A stretch of DNA of 60,772 nucleotides from an uncultured Bacteroidales bacterium (lineage in GTDB: Bacteria; Bacteroidota; Bacteroidia; Bacteroidales; WCHB1-69): assembly GCA_905233625.1 (NCBI GenBank), contig CAJOFJ010000006.1:110176-170947 (forward strand), read 5' to 3'. Below are positions 25,434 to 33,571 of this stretch, piece after piece; within the stretch, counting starts at the first letter, position 1, and each line of letters opens with the position of its first letter. Below the pieces are notes generated by a model. It did not search any database. It saw nothing but the letters and a program-made list of their open reading frames with translations, and was not told the DNA's origin. Both the position numbers and the translations under genes were made by a program.

Positions 25434-27371
25434 ATGATCAATATCACATTACCTGACGGTTCCGTCAAACAGTACAACCAAGGTGTTACGCCTTACGAGA
25501 TTGCCAGCAGCATCAGCGAAGGACTGGCACGCAATGTGTTGGCTGCCAATGTCAACAATCAAATTGTGGAGCTCAACCGCCCCATCAACGAGGACGCGGA
25601 AGTGAAGCTGCTGACCTGGAATGACGAGGACGGCAAGGGCGTGTTCTGGCACAGCTCCGCCCACCTGATGGCCGCCGCCATTGAGAGCCTTTATCCCGGT
25701 GTCAAGTTCGGCATCGGTCCCCATATCGAGAACGGCTTCTATTATGACATCGATTTCATGGATTACAGCATCTCTTCCGATGACTTCCCGAAAATCGAAG
25801 CCAAAATGCAAGAGCTGGCCTCTCAGAAAATCAAATTCGTGCGCCGCGAGGTGTCCAAAGCCGAAGCACTGGACTACTTCACCAAGAAAGGTGACGAATA
25901 CAAATTGGAATTGATTAACGACCTGGAAGACGGCACCATCTCTTTCTATGAGAGCGGTCCTTTCACCGACCTCTGCCGCGGTCCGCACTTGTACGACACC
26001 GCCTCCATCAAGGCCATCAAGCTGCTGAAAACCGCCGGTGCCTACTGGCGTGGCGATGAGAAGCGCAAACAGCTGACCCGTATCTATGCCATCACTTTCC
26101 CGAAAAAGAAAGAGTTGGACGAATATCTCGTATTGTTGGAAGAAGCCGCCAAGCGCGACCACCGCAAACTGGGTCGCGAGATGGAATTGTTCACCTTCTC
26201 ACCACTCGTGGGACAAGGTCTGCCTTTGTGGCTGCCCAAGGGTGCCGCCCTGCGCGACCGTCTGGAACAGTTCCTCCGCAAAGTACAGAAAAAATATGGT
26301 TACCAGCAGGTTATCACTCCGCATATCGGTAATGTGAACCTTTATAAGACCTCTGGTCACTATGCCAAATATGGTGCGGACTCTTTCCGTCCCATCACCA
26401 CCCCGCAGGAAGGCGAGGAGTTCTTCCTCAAACCGATGAACTGTCCTCACCACTGCCAGATTTACGCCGCCCGTCCTCGTTCATACAAAGAGCTGCCGCT
26501 CCGTCTGGCCGAGTTTGGCACCGTATATCGTTACGAACAGAGTGGTGAATTGCATGGTTTGACAAGGGTTAGAGGCTTTACGCAGGACGATGCTCACCTC
26601 TTCTGCACCTCCGACCAGATCAAAGAGGAATTCTGCAAGGTCATCGACATTATCCTTTATATTTTCAAAACGCTGAAGTTCGAGAACTACAAAGCTCAGG
26701 TTTCATTGCGCGACCCCAACAACAGAGAAAAGTACATCGGTACCGACGAGAATTGGGAGAAAGCACAGCGCGCCATCATCGAAGCCGCCGCTGAGAAGGG
26801 CTTGAATACCATCGAGGTGGAAGGCGAAGCCGCTTTCTACGGTCCGAAACTCGACTTCATGGTGAAAGACGCTATCGGCCGCGAATGGCAGTTAGGCACC
26901 GTGCAGGTGGACTACAACCTGCCTGAGCGTTTCGGTCTGGAATATACCGATGCCGACGGTCTGAAGAAGCGCCCGGTGATGATTCACCGCGCCCCCTTCG
27001 GCTCCATGGAGCGTTTCGTGGCTGTTCTGCTCGAACACACCGGTGGCAACTTCCCCTTGTGGCTCACCTCTGAGCAGGTTATCATCCTGCCTATCAGTGA
27101 GAAATACATGGATTACGCCCAGAAGGTACAGGCTGCATTGGAAGAGAAGGATATCCGTGTGGTAATTGACGACCGCAACGAGAAGACTGGCCGTAAGATC
27201 CGTGACGCCGAAACCCGCAAGGTTCCGTTCATGCTTATCGTGGGTGAGAAGGAAGAGGCCGACGGCAACGTTTCCGTACGCCGACACGGCAACATCGACA
27301 ACGGCACTATGCCGCTCGCCGACTTCGTGACACTCATTGAAGAGGCTATCAAGGCAGAATTGGCAAATTAA
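25434..27371 (+). CDS. thrS: Threonyl-tRNA synthetase
   Basis: 645 residues. Domains in order: TGS (1-60, [19 protein letters not shown]), editing domain with [10 protein letters not shown] (near 73) and the second-shell [10 protein letters not shown], class II catalytic core with the zinc/ATP motifs [25 protein letters not shown] and [13 protein letters not shown], and the anticodon-binding domain ([14 protein letters not shown] onward). The usual Bacteroidota downstream partners infC-rpmI-rplT are absent; a GC-rich repeat and ffh follow. Confidence 0.97.
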   Translation: MINITLPDGSVKQYNQGVTPYEIASSISEGLARNVLAANVNNQIVELNRPINEDAEVKLLTWNDEDGKGVFWHSSAHLMAAAIESLYPGVKFGIGPHIENGFYYDIDFMDYSISSDDFPKIEAKMQELASQKIKFVRREVSKAEALDYFTKKGDEYKLELINDLEDGTISFYESGPFTDLCRGPHLYDTASIKAIKLLKTAGAYWRGDEKRKQLTRIYAITFPKKKELDEYLVLLEEAAKRDHRKLGREMELFTFSPLVGQGLPLWLPKGAALRDRLEQFLRKVQKKYGYQQVITPHIGNVNLYKTSGHYAKYGADSFRPITTPQEGEEFFLKPMNCPHHCQIYAARPRSYKELPLRLAEFGTVYRYEQSGELHGLTRVRGFTQDDAHLFCTSDQIKEEFCKVIDIILYIFKTLKFENYKAQVSLRDPNNREKYIGTDENWEKAQRAIIEAAAEKGLNTIEVEGEAAFYGPKLDFMVKDAIGREWQLGTVQVDYNLPERFGLEYTDADGLKKRPVMIHRAPFGSMERFVAVLLEHTGGNFPLWLTSEQVIILPISEKYMDYAQKVQAALEEKDIRVVIDDRNEKTGRKIRDAETRKVPFMLIVGEKEEADGNVSVRRHGNIDNGTMPLADFVTLIEEAIKAELAN

Positions 27372-27373
27372 TT

Positions 27374-27493
27374 TACTACCCCGCCCTTCGGGCACCCCTT
27401 CTAGAAGAAGGGGAATTTAAGCTCCCCTCAAGCACGGAGTGCGAGACTCCCCTTGAGGGCACAGCCCGAAACTCCCCTGCGCAGCACTCCCCT
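27374..27493. repeat. GC-rich hairpin repeat (ACTACCCCG type), copy 1
   Basis: Short stems such as GCCCTTCGGGC and CCCCTTCTAGAAGAAGGGG, then CTCCCCT words alternating with inverted segments. It is clearly related to copies at 46646-46762 (same orientation) and 36808-36865 (opposite). May form transcript hairpins behind thrS. Confidence 0.75.
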
Positions 27494-27529
27494 ATAAAAC
27501 AGCACATTGTTAATTAGCACATTAGAAAG

Positions 27530-28864
27530 ATGTTTGAAAGTTTAACCGACAGATTAGAAAGAGCGTTTAAGATCATCAAAGGCCAGGGCTATATTACCGA
27601 AATCAATGTAGCCGAGACGATGAAAGAGGTGCGCAAAGCCCTCTTGGACGCTGACGTGAGTTATAAAATCGCCAAGGACTTTACCGACACTGTGAAGCAG
27701 AAGGCTTTGGGTATGAACGTGCTGAAAGCCGTTTCTCCCAGCCAGCTGATGGTGAAAATCACCTACGACGAACTGGTGAGCCTGATGGGCCGCGACGCCA
27801 TTGACATCAACATCAAGAGCGATCCCTCCATCATCCTGATGGCCGGTCTGCAAGGTTCCGGTAAGACCACCCACGCCGCCAAGCTGGCCAACATGCTCAA
27901 GAAGAAGCGCAACAAGAAACCCTTGTTGGTGGCCTGCGACGTGTACCGTCCCGCCGCTATCGACCAGTTGAAGGTCCTGGGCGAACAGATTGATGTGCCG
28001 GTTTATACCGAGGAAGGTAGCAAAAAGCCTGTTGAAATCGCTAAAAACGCGGTCAAATACGCCAAAGAATACGGCTACAACGTAGTTATCATCGATACAG
28101 CCGGTCGTCTGGCTGTAGACCAGGAGATGATGGACGAGATTGGCAACATCAAAGATGCTGTCAACCCGCATGAAATCCTCTTTGTGGTGGATGCCATGAC
28201 CGGCCAGGATGCTGTCAACACCGCCAAAGCCTTCAACGACAAGCTGAACTTCGACGGTGTGATTCTGACCAAGATGGACGGTGACACCCGTGGTGGTGCC
28301 GCCCTGACCATCAAGGCCGTGGTGAACAAGCCTATCAAGTTCATCGGACAGGGCGAGAAGATGGAAGCCCTCGATGTCTTCCACCCCGACCGTCTGGCCG
28401 AGCGTATCTTGGGCATGGGTGATATCCGCTCCTTCGTAGAGAAAGCCCAGATGCAATACGACGAGGAGGAAGCCGCCAAGTTGCAGAAGAAACTGGCCAA
28501 AAACCAGTTCGACTTCAACGACTTCCTCACCCAGATTGCACAGATCAAGAAGATGGGCAACATCAAGGATTTGATGTCAATGATTCCGGGCATGGGCAAA
28601 GCCATCAAAGATATGGATATTGACGACAACGCCTTCAAGAGCGTTGAAGCCATCATCCTGTCCATGACTCCTTACGAACGTGAGCATCCTGACATTCTCA
28701 ACGGCTCACGCCGTAAACGTATCGCCATGGGTAGCGGCACCGATATCACCGAAGTGAACCGCCTCATCAAACAATTTGACGAAACTCGCAAAGTGATGAA
28801 GATGGTGAACAACGGCAAGGCCAAAAACCTGATGCGCGCGTTGAACACCCCGGGAAGAAGATAA
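27530..28864 (+). CDS. ffh: Signal recognition particle protein Ffh (SRP54)
   Basis: 444 residues: N domain (MFESLTDRLERAFKIIKGQG), G domain with G1 GLQGSGKTTHAAKLA, G3 DTAGRLAVD, G4 TKMDGDTRGGAAL, and the Met-rich M domain with MIPGMGKAIKDM and the RNA-binding SRRKRIAMGSG. It binds signal sequences of nascent membrane proteins with 4.5S RNA. The start is ATG 27530 after an AATTAGCACATTAG microrepeat. Confidence 0.97.
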   Translation: MFESLTDRLERAFKIIKGQGYITEINVAETMKEVRKALLDADVSYKIAKDFTDTVKQKALGMNVLKAVSPSQLMVKITYDELVSLMGRDAIDINIKSDPSIILMAGLQGSGKTTHAAKLANMLKKKRNKKPLLVACDVYRPAAIDQLKVLGEQIDVPVYTEEGSKKPVEIAKNAVKYAKEYGYNVVIIDTAGRLAVDQEMMDEIGNIKDAVNPHEILFVVDAMTGQDAVNTAKAFNDKLNFDGVILTKMDGDTRGGAALTIKAVVNKPIKFIGQGEKMEALDVFHPDRLAERILGMGDIRSFVEKAQMQYDEEEAAKLQKKLAKNQFDFNDFLTQIAQIKKMGNIKDLMSMIPGMGKAIKDMDIDDNAFKSVEAIILSMTPYEREHPDILNGSRRKRIAMGSGTDITEVNRLIKQFDETRKVMKMVNNGKAKNLMRALNTPGRR

Positions 28865-28878
28865 ACATTTGCTAATTA

Positions 28879-30093
28879 TCAAATAATTTCCTGCCAGAAA
28901 CTCTTAGGCAGATGGATATTCGGAAGATTTACCGCACCGACAAACATCGGGGCTATTTCCGCATCAGTAAAGCCAGCTATACCGCAACCGATACGGGTCA
29001 CCAGAAAAGTCAGCTCTGGATGGCAGTCCGCAAACCTAAAGAACTCCCTTACATACGGTTCTATGGTTTCCACGCCTCCCTGCATGGTCGGGATGGCATA
29101 GCTTTGGCCTTGCAAACCAACACCCTGCCCCATCACGGCGCCAAATTTCTCGTAAGCTACTCTAGCCGCACCACCGGCATGCATGCCTTGCAAATTGCTA
29201 CCAAAGACAAAGATTTCATTTTCCTTCAATGAACTGATATTGTCGGGGGTGATTCTGTTGGCAAATTCACTCAATTCACGATAATTTTTCTCCTCCCTAT
29301 TACGCTTTGCCCGATATGTTTTTCTCTCTTCAGGTGCCGCCATACAAGCCATAACTTCAAAGTCTCTCGACAAGCGGTCACACATCGTTATCTTGGCCTT
29401 TCTCTCTTTATCCCATGCTTGCCTCATCCCATCCGTATCTGAAACAAAGGTCATGGTGTTGCTGATGGATAACGACATTGCCACTCTCTCAACATCCTGG
29501 TTAGCACCTATATAGGCAAAATTCCAACCTTCCTCATCTTTCAGTTTGTCCACCAAAGCCTTGACAGCACTGCCTGAAAACTCACGGGAAGCATTCTCCA
29601 TTCCGTCAGTAATCACAGTCACCGCCGCGGTAGAATTATCTTCATCTTTTATCTGCTCATACAATTTATTCAACGATATTCCCATGGCATCATATAAAGG
29701 CGTGCTGCAACAAGGGCAATAATCCTTCGAAGTAAGCGCTTTCACCTCGGACACAGGCACATTCTCATATACATATCTCTTTGCACAATCACAAAAGGTA
29801 AGCAATGACACCAAGTGTTCCTGTGTATCCTTGTAGCGTTCCTGTGCCGAGCGGATACCTCCTACGGTTTCATTAAATCCCGAAATCGCCGCTTCAGCGA
29901 TAGAACACATAGAACCGCTTTTGTCCAGAATCACCAAGTTATAAACTTTGAGTTTGTCAGCTGATTTCATTTCCTGCGCTTGTATGGGTTCTTCACTCAC
30001 CTCGTTCAAAGTTGCAGGATTAACGGGATTCTGTTCTTTTGATTTTCCAAAATTTGATTTCATAACGGTAAAAATTAAAGGGTTTGTATTCAT
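28879..30093 (-). CDS. vWA domain fused to an A1S_2505-type (macrodomain-like) domain
   Basis: 404 residues, no signal peptide. Residues ~45-230 are a von Willebrand A domain with a full metal site: VILDKSGSM (DxSxS), the Thr in STPLYDAMG and VITDGMEN. A CPCC cluster lies just before the second motif. Residues ~275-404 match a phage-associated family: ENEIFVFGSNLQGMHAGGAA, GLQGQSYAIPTM, FLVTRIGCGIAGFTDAEIAP; I know it as A1S_2505-like, related in pattern to ADP-ribose-binding macrodomains. The ATG overlaps the stop of the Nudix regulator gene (TAATG), so translation is probably coupled; an internal ATG at 30063 is an alternative start. Function unknown; binding of an NAD-derived ligand is inferred. 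Confidence 0.75.
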   Translation of the reverse strand: MNTNPLIFTVMKSNFGKSKEQNPVNPATLNEVSEEPIQAQEMKSADKLKVYNLVILDKSGSMCSIAEAAISGFNETVGGIRSAQERYKDTQEHLVSLLTFCDCAKRYVYENVPVSEVKALTSKDYCPCCSTPLYDAMGISLNKLYEQIKDEDNSTAAVTVITDGMENASREFSGSAVKALVDKLKDEEGWNFAYIGANQDVERVAMSLSISNTMTFVSDTDGMRQAWDKERKAKITMCDRLSRDFEVMACMAAPEERKTYRAKRNREEKNYRELSEFANRITPDNISSLKENEIFVFGSNLQGMHAGGAARVAYEKFGAVMGQGVGLQGQSYAIPTMQGGVETIEPYVREFFRFADCHPELTFLVTRIGCGIAGFTDAEIAPMFVGAVNLPNIHLPKSFWQEII

Positions 30094-30962
30094 TAAAATT
30101 CGAATCTGAAATTGTTATTTTGTTTGAAATGGTCATACTTTTCTTTGTTGAAAGAAAATTTCCGTCCTTTTCTTCCAACCTTTTTAGTCTGATGCACTGA
30201 TGGAGTATCAGCAGCACTGAAAAGCGCGTCAATACTCATAGTTTTCATTTCCTGTTTCGAGCCGAAAAAATCTTTTTTTGCGGAAGATCGTGGTTTGGAC
30301 TTAAAGATATCGTAAGACGGAGCAGGCTCACATGCCATGAGAGAGACATCTTCCAAGACTTCATATTCATCGTCAACATCTTCCGCCAACTGCAGGATAC
30401 CTGTTTGGATCATTTTCTTCTCGAAATTCCGGCGGTCAAAATGCACACCCAAAATAGCCTCATACAGTCGCTGCAATTCCGACATGGTAAATTCACGGTC
30501 AAGCAACTCAAAGCCTACGGGCTCGAAATAGATATCCTCACGCAAACGCTGCATGGCTTTACGGAGGATATAATCATGGTCAAAAGCCAGCTGTGGCACC
30601 TCCCGGAGAGGAAACCAGCGCGCCTGACTGGCATCATCGCCACCTTTAACTTCTGATGGCCGCACCAAGGCGTAAAAGGCAATGGAAATGACTCTTTCAC
30701 GAGGATCGCGATGCACCGCTGAAAAGGCACCCAATTGCTTAAGAACCTGCACTTTCAATGTAGTTTCCTCTTGAAGTTCCCGCCGGGCGCATTCTTCCGC
30801 CGACTCGTCTATCTGCATAAAGCCCCCTGGAAAGGCCCAGTAGCCTTTATAAGGAGCAAAACCTCGCTCAATCAGCAAAACCTGCATGTCACGTCCATCA
30901 AAGCCGAAAACCACACAATCGGCTGCCACTGCGGGATGCGGATATTTATAAGTGTAACTCAT
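30093..30962 (-). CDS. NrtR-like Nudix transcriptional regulator
   Basis: 289 residues. Residues 1-150 are a Nudix domain; the box GGFMQIDESAEECARRELQE continues EETTL, keeping the REx2EE metal residues but with Thr in place of the last Gly. Residues ~160-220 are the winged helix typical of NrtR (FTMSELQRLYEAILGVHFDR, then RNFEKKM). A ~65-residue basic tail ends in GRKGRKFSFNKEKYDHF. NrtR proteins repress NAD or sugar genes and release DNA on binding ADP-ribose or related ligands. Two palindromic operators lie in the 122-base upstream spacer; autoregulation of this two-gene unit is likely. Confidence 0.85.
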   Translation of the reverse strand: MSYTYKYPHPAVAADCVVFGFDGRDMQVLLIERGFAPYKGYWAFPGGFMQIDESAEECARRELQEETTLKVQVLKQLGAFSAVHRDPRERVISIAFYALVRPSEVKGGDDASQARWFPLREVPQLAFDHDYILRKAMQRLREDIYFEPVGFELLDREFTMSELQRLYEAILGVHFDRRNFEKKMIQTGILQLAEDVDDEYEVLEDVSLMACEPAPSYDIFKSKPRSSAKKDFFGSKQEMKTMSIDALFSAADTPSVHQTKKVGRKGRKFSFNKEKYDHFKQNNNFRFEF

Positions 30963-30977
30963 AGCAAAAATTTTTAA

Positions 30978-30996
30978 TTGCGTAATTTTTACGCAA
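30978..30996. promoter_or_regulatory. Operator 1 of the Nudix regulator
   Basis: Perfect inverted repeat TTGCGTA-N5-TACGCAA, 16 bases upstream of the regulator's ATG and overlapping the -7 box by three bases. Confidence 0.7.
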
Positions 30997-31001
30997 AAGT
31001 A
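30994..31001 (-). promoter_or_regulatory. -7 promoter box for the Nudix/vWA operon
   Basis: TACTTTTG on the minus strand, overlapped by operator 1 and followed upstream by operator 2, an arrangement suited to repression. Confidence 0.5.
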
Positions 31002-31020
31002 TTACTTTTCCCAATACAAA

Positions 31021-31059
31021 ATACATTAATTTGCGTATTTTTTACACAAATTAATGTAT
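31021..31059. promoter_or_regulatory. Operator 2 of the Nudix regulator
   Basis: Two 17-base arms around TTTTT with one mismatch; the inner core TTGCGTA-N5-TACACAA repeats operator 1. The two centres are 53 bases apart, about five helical turns, so dimers would sit on the same face. Confidence 0.7.
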
Positions 31060-31084
31060 CATACTGATAATCAATTAAAAAAAA

Positions 31085-31714
31085 TTAAAAGGTAACCCTC
31101 GTGATTCCCGTTGGATACTGCTGGTACAACAGATTTTTCAGTTTCAGATAATCTTCAGGATTCTGCACAAAATCCAAATCACGTGCTTCCACAATCAAAA
31201 TCGGGAAATTGGGGTGCTGCTTCAGATAAGTCATGTAACTATCCTGAATATTATTCAGATAATCCGCAGTGATTTCCTGCTCATAGCTACGCCCACGTTT
31301 GGCAATGTTTTGCAGCAGTCTGTCTGCATTGTTGTATAGATAAATCAACAGATCAGGTTTGGGCAGATAAGTGGAAATAATGTCATACACCTTGGTATAA
31401 AGGTTGTATTCATCGGGCTGTAAGTTATTCTTGGAAAAGATGATACACTTATCGATAAAATAATCGCTTATAACCAGATCCTTGAACATATCTCGCTGTG
31501 AGAGCAATTGTTTCAGCTGTTGATAGCGGTCGGTGAGAAATGTCATCTCCACGGGAAAAGCATAGTGCAGCGGATCTTTATAAAACTTAGGCAGGAAGCT
31601 GTTGTCGGCGAAACGCTCCAGTACCAACTCGGCGTTGAGATCCTCCGCCAGCATCTCCGACAGAGTGGTCTTTCCTGCCCCAATACAACCTTCGATGACA
31701 ATATATTGATACAT
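31085..31714 (-). CDS. Deoxynucleoside kinase
   Basis: 209 residues. P-loop GCIGAGKTTLSEML at the N-terminus, the substrate-site Glu in LVLERF, the lid Arg-rich segment AKRGRSYEQEI and the DYF motif VISDYFIDKC mark the deoxyadenosine/deoxyguanosine/deoxycytidine kinase family, used for nucleoside salvage. It lies upstream of, and on the same strand as, the Nudix operon, but the two operators between suggest separate control. Confidence 0.92.
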   Translation of the reverse strand: MYQYIVIEGCIGAGKTTLSEMLAEDLNAELVLERFADNSFLPKFYKDPLHYAFPVEMTFLTDRYQQLKQLLSQRDMFKDLVISDYFIDKCIIFSKNNLQPDEYNLYTKVYDIISTYLPKPDLLIYLYNNADRLLQNIAKRGRSYEQEITADYLNNIQDSYMTYLKQHPNFPILIVEARDLDFVQNPEDYLKLKNLLYQQYPTGITRVTF

Positions 31715-31729
31715 TATTTAAATGTGCTA

Positions 31730-31812
31730 ATTAAACTAAGAATTAAGAGTTAAGAATGTTTAATAGTTGAAGTGTTTAATTGTTGAAGTGTTTAATTCTT
31801 AGTTTTCAACTT
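31730..31812. repeat. AT-rich microrepeat spacer
   Basis: Words AAGAATTAAGAGTTAAGAAT, TTGAAGTGTTTAATTGTTG and TTTTCAACTTTCAGTTTTC. The last family continues into the folK coding region and supplies its final codons. Confidence 0.75.
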
Positions 31813-32235
31813 TCAGTTTTCAGTTTTCAACTGTTTGAGTAGTTCTTGGATGAACGGTCGTTCCTGGATCCTCGGGTGCGGGATGGTCAGATCAGGAGTG
31901 GTCATTTCAACATCCTCGTAATAAAGAATATCGATATCAATGGTGCGGTCGTGATAGTCCTGCGTGCCAGGCTTGGTTTTGCTTTCCGCAGGCCGTCCCA
32001 ACGCCACTTCAATCTCCTTCAACACCCGCAACAATTCCAATGGTTCCCATTCTGTGGCATACTCCACCACCTGGTTCAGGTAGTCGTGAGAATCATAACC
32101 CCAGGATTTTGTTTCCATCACCTCCGACTTACGGGTCATCTCACCTACCCTCTGCTCCAGCATATTACGTGCCGCTGCGAGATAAAAATCGCGGTCACCA
32201 AGGTTGCTGCCCAATGATAAAATTACATTTTTCAT
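31813..32235 (-). CDS. folK: 2-amino-4-hydroxy-6-hydroxymethyldihydropteridine pyrophosphokinase
   Basis: 140 residues. ILSLGSNLGDRDFYLAAA at the N-terminus and the ATP/Mg site HDRTIDIDILYYEDV with PHPRIQERPFI are diagnostic of HPPK, the folate-pathway enzyme that pyrophosphorylates 6-hydroxymethyldihydropterin. I start at ATG 32235: an in-frame GTG at 32262 lies in a palindromic repeat and would add nine residues not seen in the family. The C-terminal LKTEN is encoded by the spacer microrepeat AAAACTGAAAACTGA. Confidence 0.95.
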   Translation of the reverse strand: MKNVILSLGSNLGDRDFYLAAARNMLEQRVGEMTRKSEVMETKSWGYDSHDYLNQVVEYATEWEPLELLRVLKEIEVALGRPAESKTKPGTQDYHDRTIDIDILYYEDVEMTTPDLTIPHPRIQERPFIQELLKQLKTEN

Positions 32236-32245
32236 ATTGTGAGTT

Positions 32246-32277
32246 TTGTAGAGACGCGCCACGGCACGTCTCTACAA
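32246..32277. repeat. Interspersed palindrome, GTAGAGACG family
   Basis: Outer arms TTGTAGAGACG and CGTCTCTACAA, inner GCC/GGC, at the 5' side of folK and downstream of the flavodiiron gene. Confidence 0.8.
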
Positions 32278-32299
32278 TGTTATTCGTTGTATTTTCCCG

Positions 32300-32327
32300 G
32301 TAGAGACGCACGGCCGTGCGTCTCTAC
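32300..32327. repeat. Interspersed palindrome, GTAGAGACG family
   Basis: A perfect 28-base palindrome: GTAGAGACGCACGG followed by its reverse complement. It is 22 bases from the preceding copy and ends seven bases from the flavodiiron stop codon, where it could act as a transcript hairpin. Confidence 0.85.
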
Positions 32328-32334
32328 ATATCAA

Positions 32335-33534
32335 TTATTGCAACAATTTCTGCGCCATGGTCTTGCCCAGGTCGAATGCCAGCTGATAATCATCGGCGGA
32401 AACGCCCTGTTTGTTGTCCACGGGATTGGAAACGACCTCCCACTTCACGGCTTCGGCAAAAGCGGTCAATTTCTTCAAAGCGCCGCCAGCCCAGGTACAA
32501 CTGCCCATCAGGCCCAACGAACGGTTGAGGATGCCTCGCTGCTCAATCTTGTGCATCAGGCTGTCCATCAGCGGATAAATCTCGTTCATATAGGTCGGGG
32601 CAGCCAAAATCACACCATTGTATCTGAAGATATCTGCCAAAATGTAAGAGGCATCAGTTTTCGACACATTATATACCACCACATTCTTCAATCCTGCAGA
32701 CACCGCCCCTTCGGCAGCGGCCTCGGCCAGTTGCTGGGTGTTGCCGTACATAGAAGCATAGGCAATCACTAATCCTTTTTCCTCAGCCTCATAGCGGCTC
32801 CACTTGTCGAACAGACCCACCACCTTGGCAATATTTTGCTTCAGCACAGGACCATGGGTAGCACAAATCAAACGGATCTCCAAACCACTCAACTTCTTGA
32901 TGGCCGCCTGGGTAGCCGTACCGAATTTACCCACAATGCAGGCATAGTAACGGCGCATGTCATCCCAGTACTTGTCCGTATTGATGTTCTCATCCAGATA
33001 GTCACCGTCCAGCGTGCCGAAGGTTCCGAAAGCATCGGCAGAGAACAGAATCTTGTCGGTATCCTCGTAGGCCACCATCACCTCCGGCCAATGCACCATC
33101 GGCGCCATGTAGAAAGTAAGCTTACGTTTTCCCAAAGAAAGAGAGTCACCTTCTTTGACCACAAGCTGCTGGCAGTCAGCCAACTGCGGATAATAACCCT
33201 TCAGCATGCCGAAGGTCTTGGCATTGCCGACAATGCACAGTTCGGGATATAGCTGTTTCAGCAAACCGATGGAGCCGGCATGGTCGGGTTCCATGTGATT
33301 CACCACCAAGTAGTCAATCTTTCGGCCCTGCAATGCGGCTTCCAACTTATTGACAAACAATCCCGCCATCGACACATCTACGGTATCAATCAGCGTAACC
33401 TTTTCATCAATAATCAGATATGAGTTATAAGCCACCCCATTGGGAATGGGAATATAGTTTTCGAAAAGTTCTTTCTGCCGGTCATTCACGCCGACGTAGT
33501 AAATGTCCTTTACAATTTCGCGTTTGTTGTACAT
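32335..33534 (-). CDS. A-type flavodiiron protein (FprA family)
   Basis: 399 residues. The metallo-beta-lactamase-like half holds the di-iron ligands in VNHMEPDHAGSI (HxExDH) and later His/Asp positions (MVHWPEVMVAYEDTDKILFS, ICATHGPVLK). The C-terminal half is flavodoxin-like with FMN loop ASMYGNTQQLAEAAAEG. These enzymes reduce O2 or NO to protect anaerobes. The electron donor is probably the rubredoxin fusion encoded just upstream (33572-34312). Confidence 0.95.
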   Translation of the reverse strand: MYNKREIVKDIYYVGVNDRQKELFENYIPIPNGVAYNSYLIIDEKVTLIDTVDVSMAGLFVNKLEAALQGRKIDYLVVNHMEPDHAGSIGLLKQLYPELCIVGNAKTFGMLKGYYPQLADCQQLVVKEGDSLSLGKRKLTFYMAPMVHWPEVMVAYEDTDKILFSADAFGTFGTLDGDYLDENINTDKYWDDMRRYYACIVGKFGTATQAAIKKLSGLEIRLICATHGPVLKQNIAKVVGLFDKWSRYEAEEKGLVIAYASMYGNTQQLAEAAAEGAVSAGLKNVVVYNVSKTDASYILADIFRYNGVILAAPTYMNEIYPLMDSLMHKIEQRGILNRSLGLMGSCTWAGGALKKLTAFAEAVKWEVVSNPVDNKQGVSADDYQLAFDLGKTMAQKLLQ

Positions 33535-33571
33535 TTTTATAGTTTTCAGTTTTCAACTTTCAACTTTCAGT

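Noticed and set aside
30020-30232. 70-residue minus-strand frame across the regulator/vWA junction
   Set aside because: Overlaps two well supported genes in another frame and has no recognisable features.
32236-32262. GTG start for folK adding MARLYKTHN
   Set aside because: The added residues come from a palindromic repeat; HPPK begins at the MKNVILSLGSNLG position.
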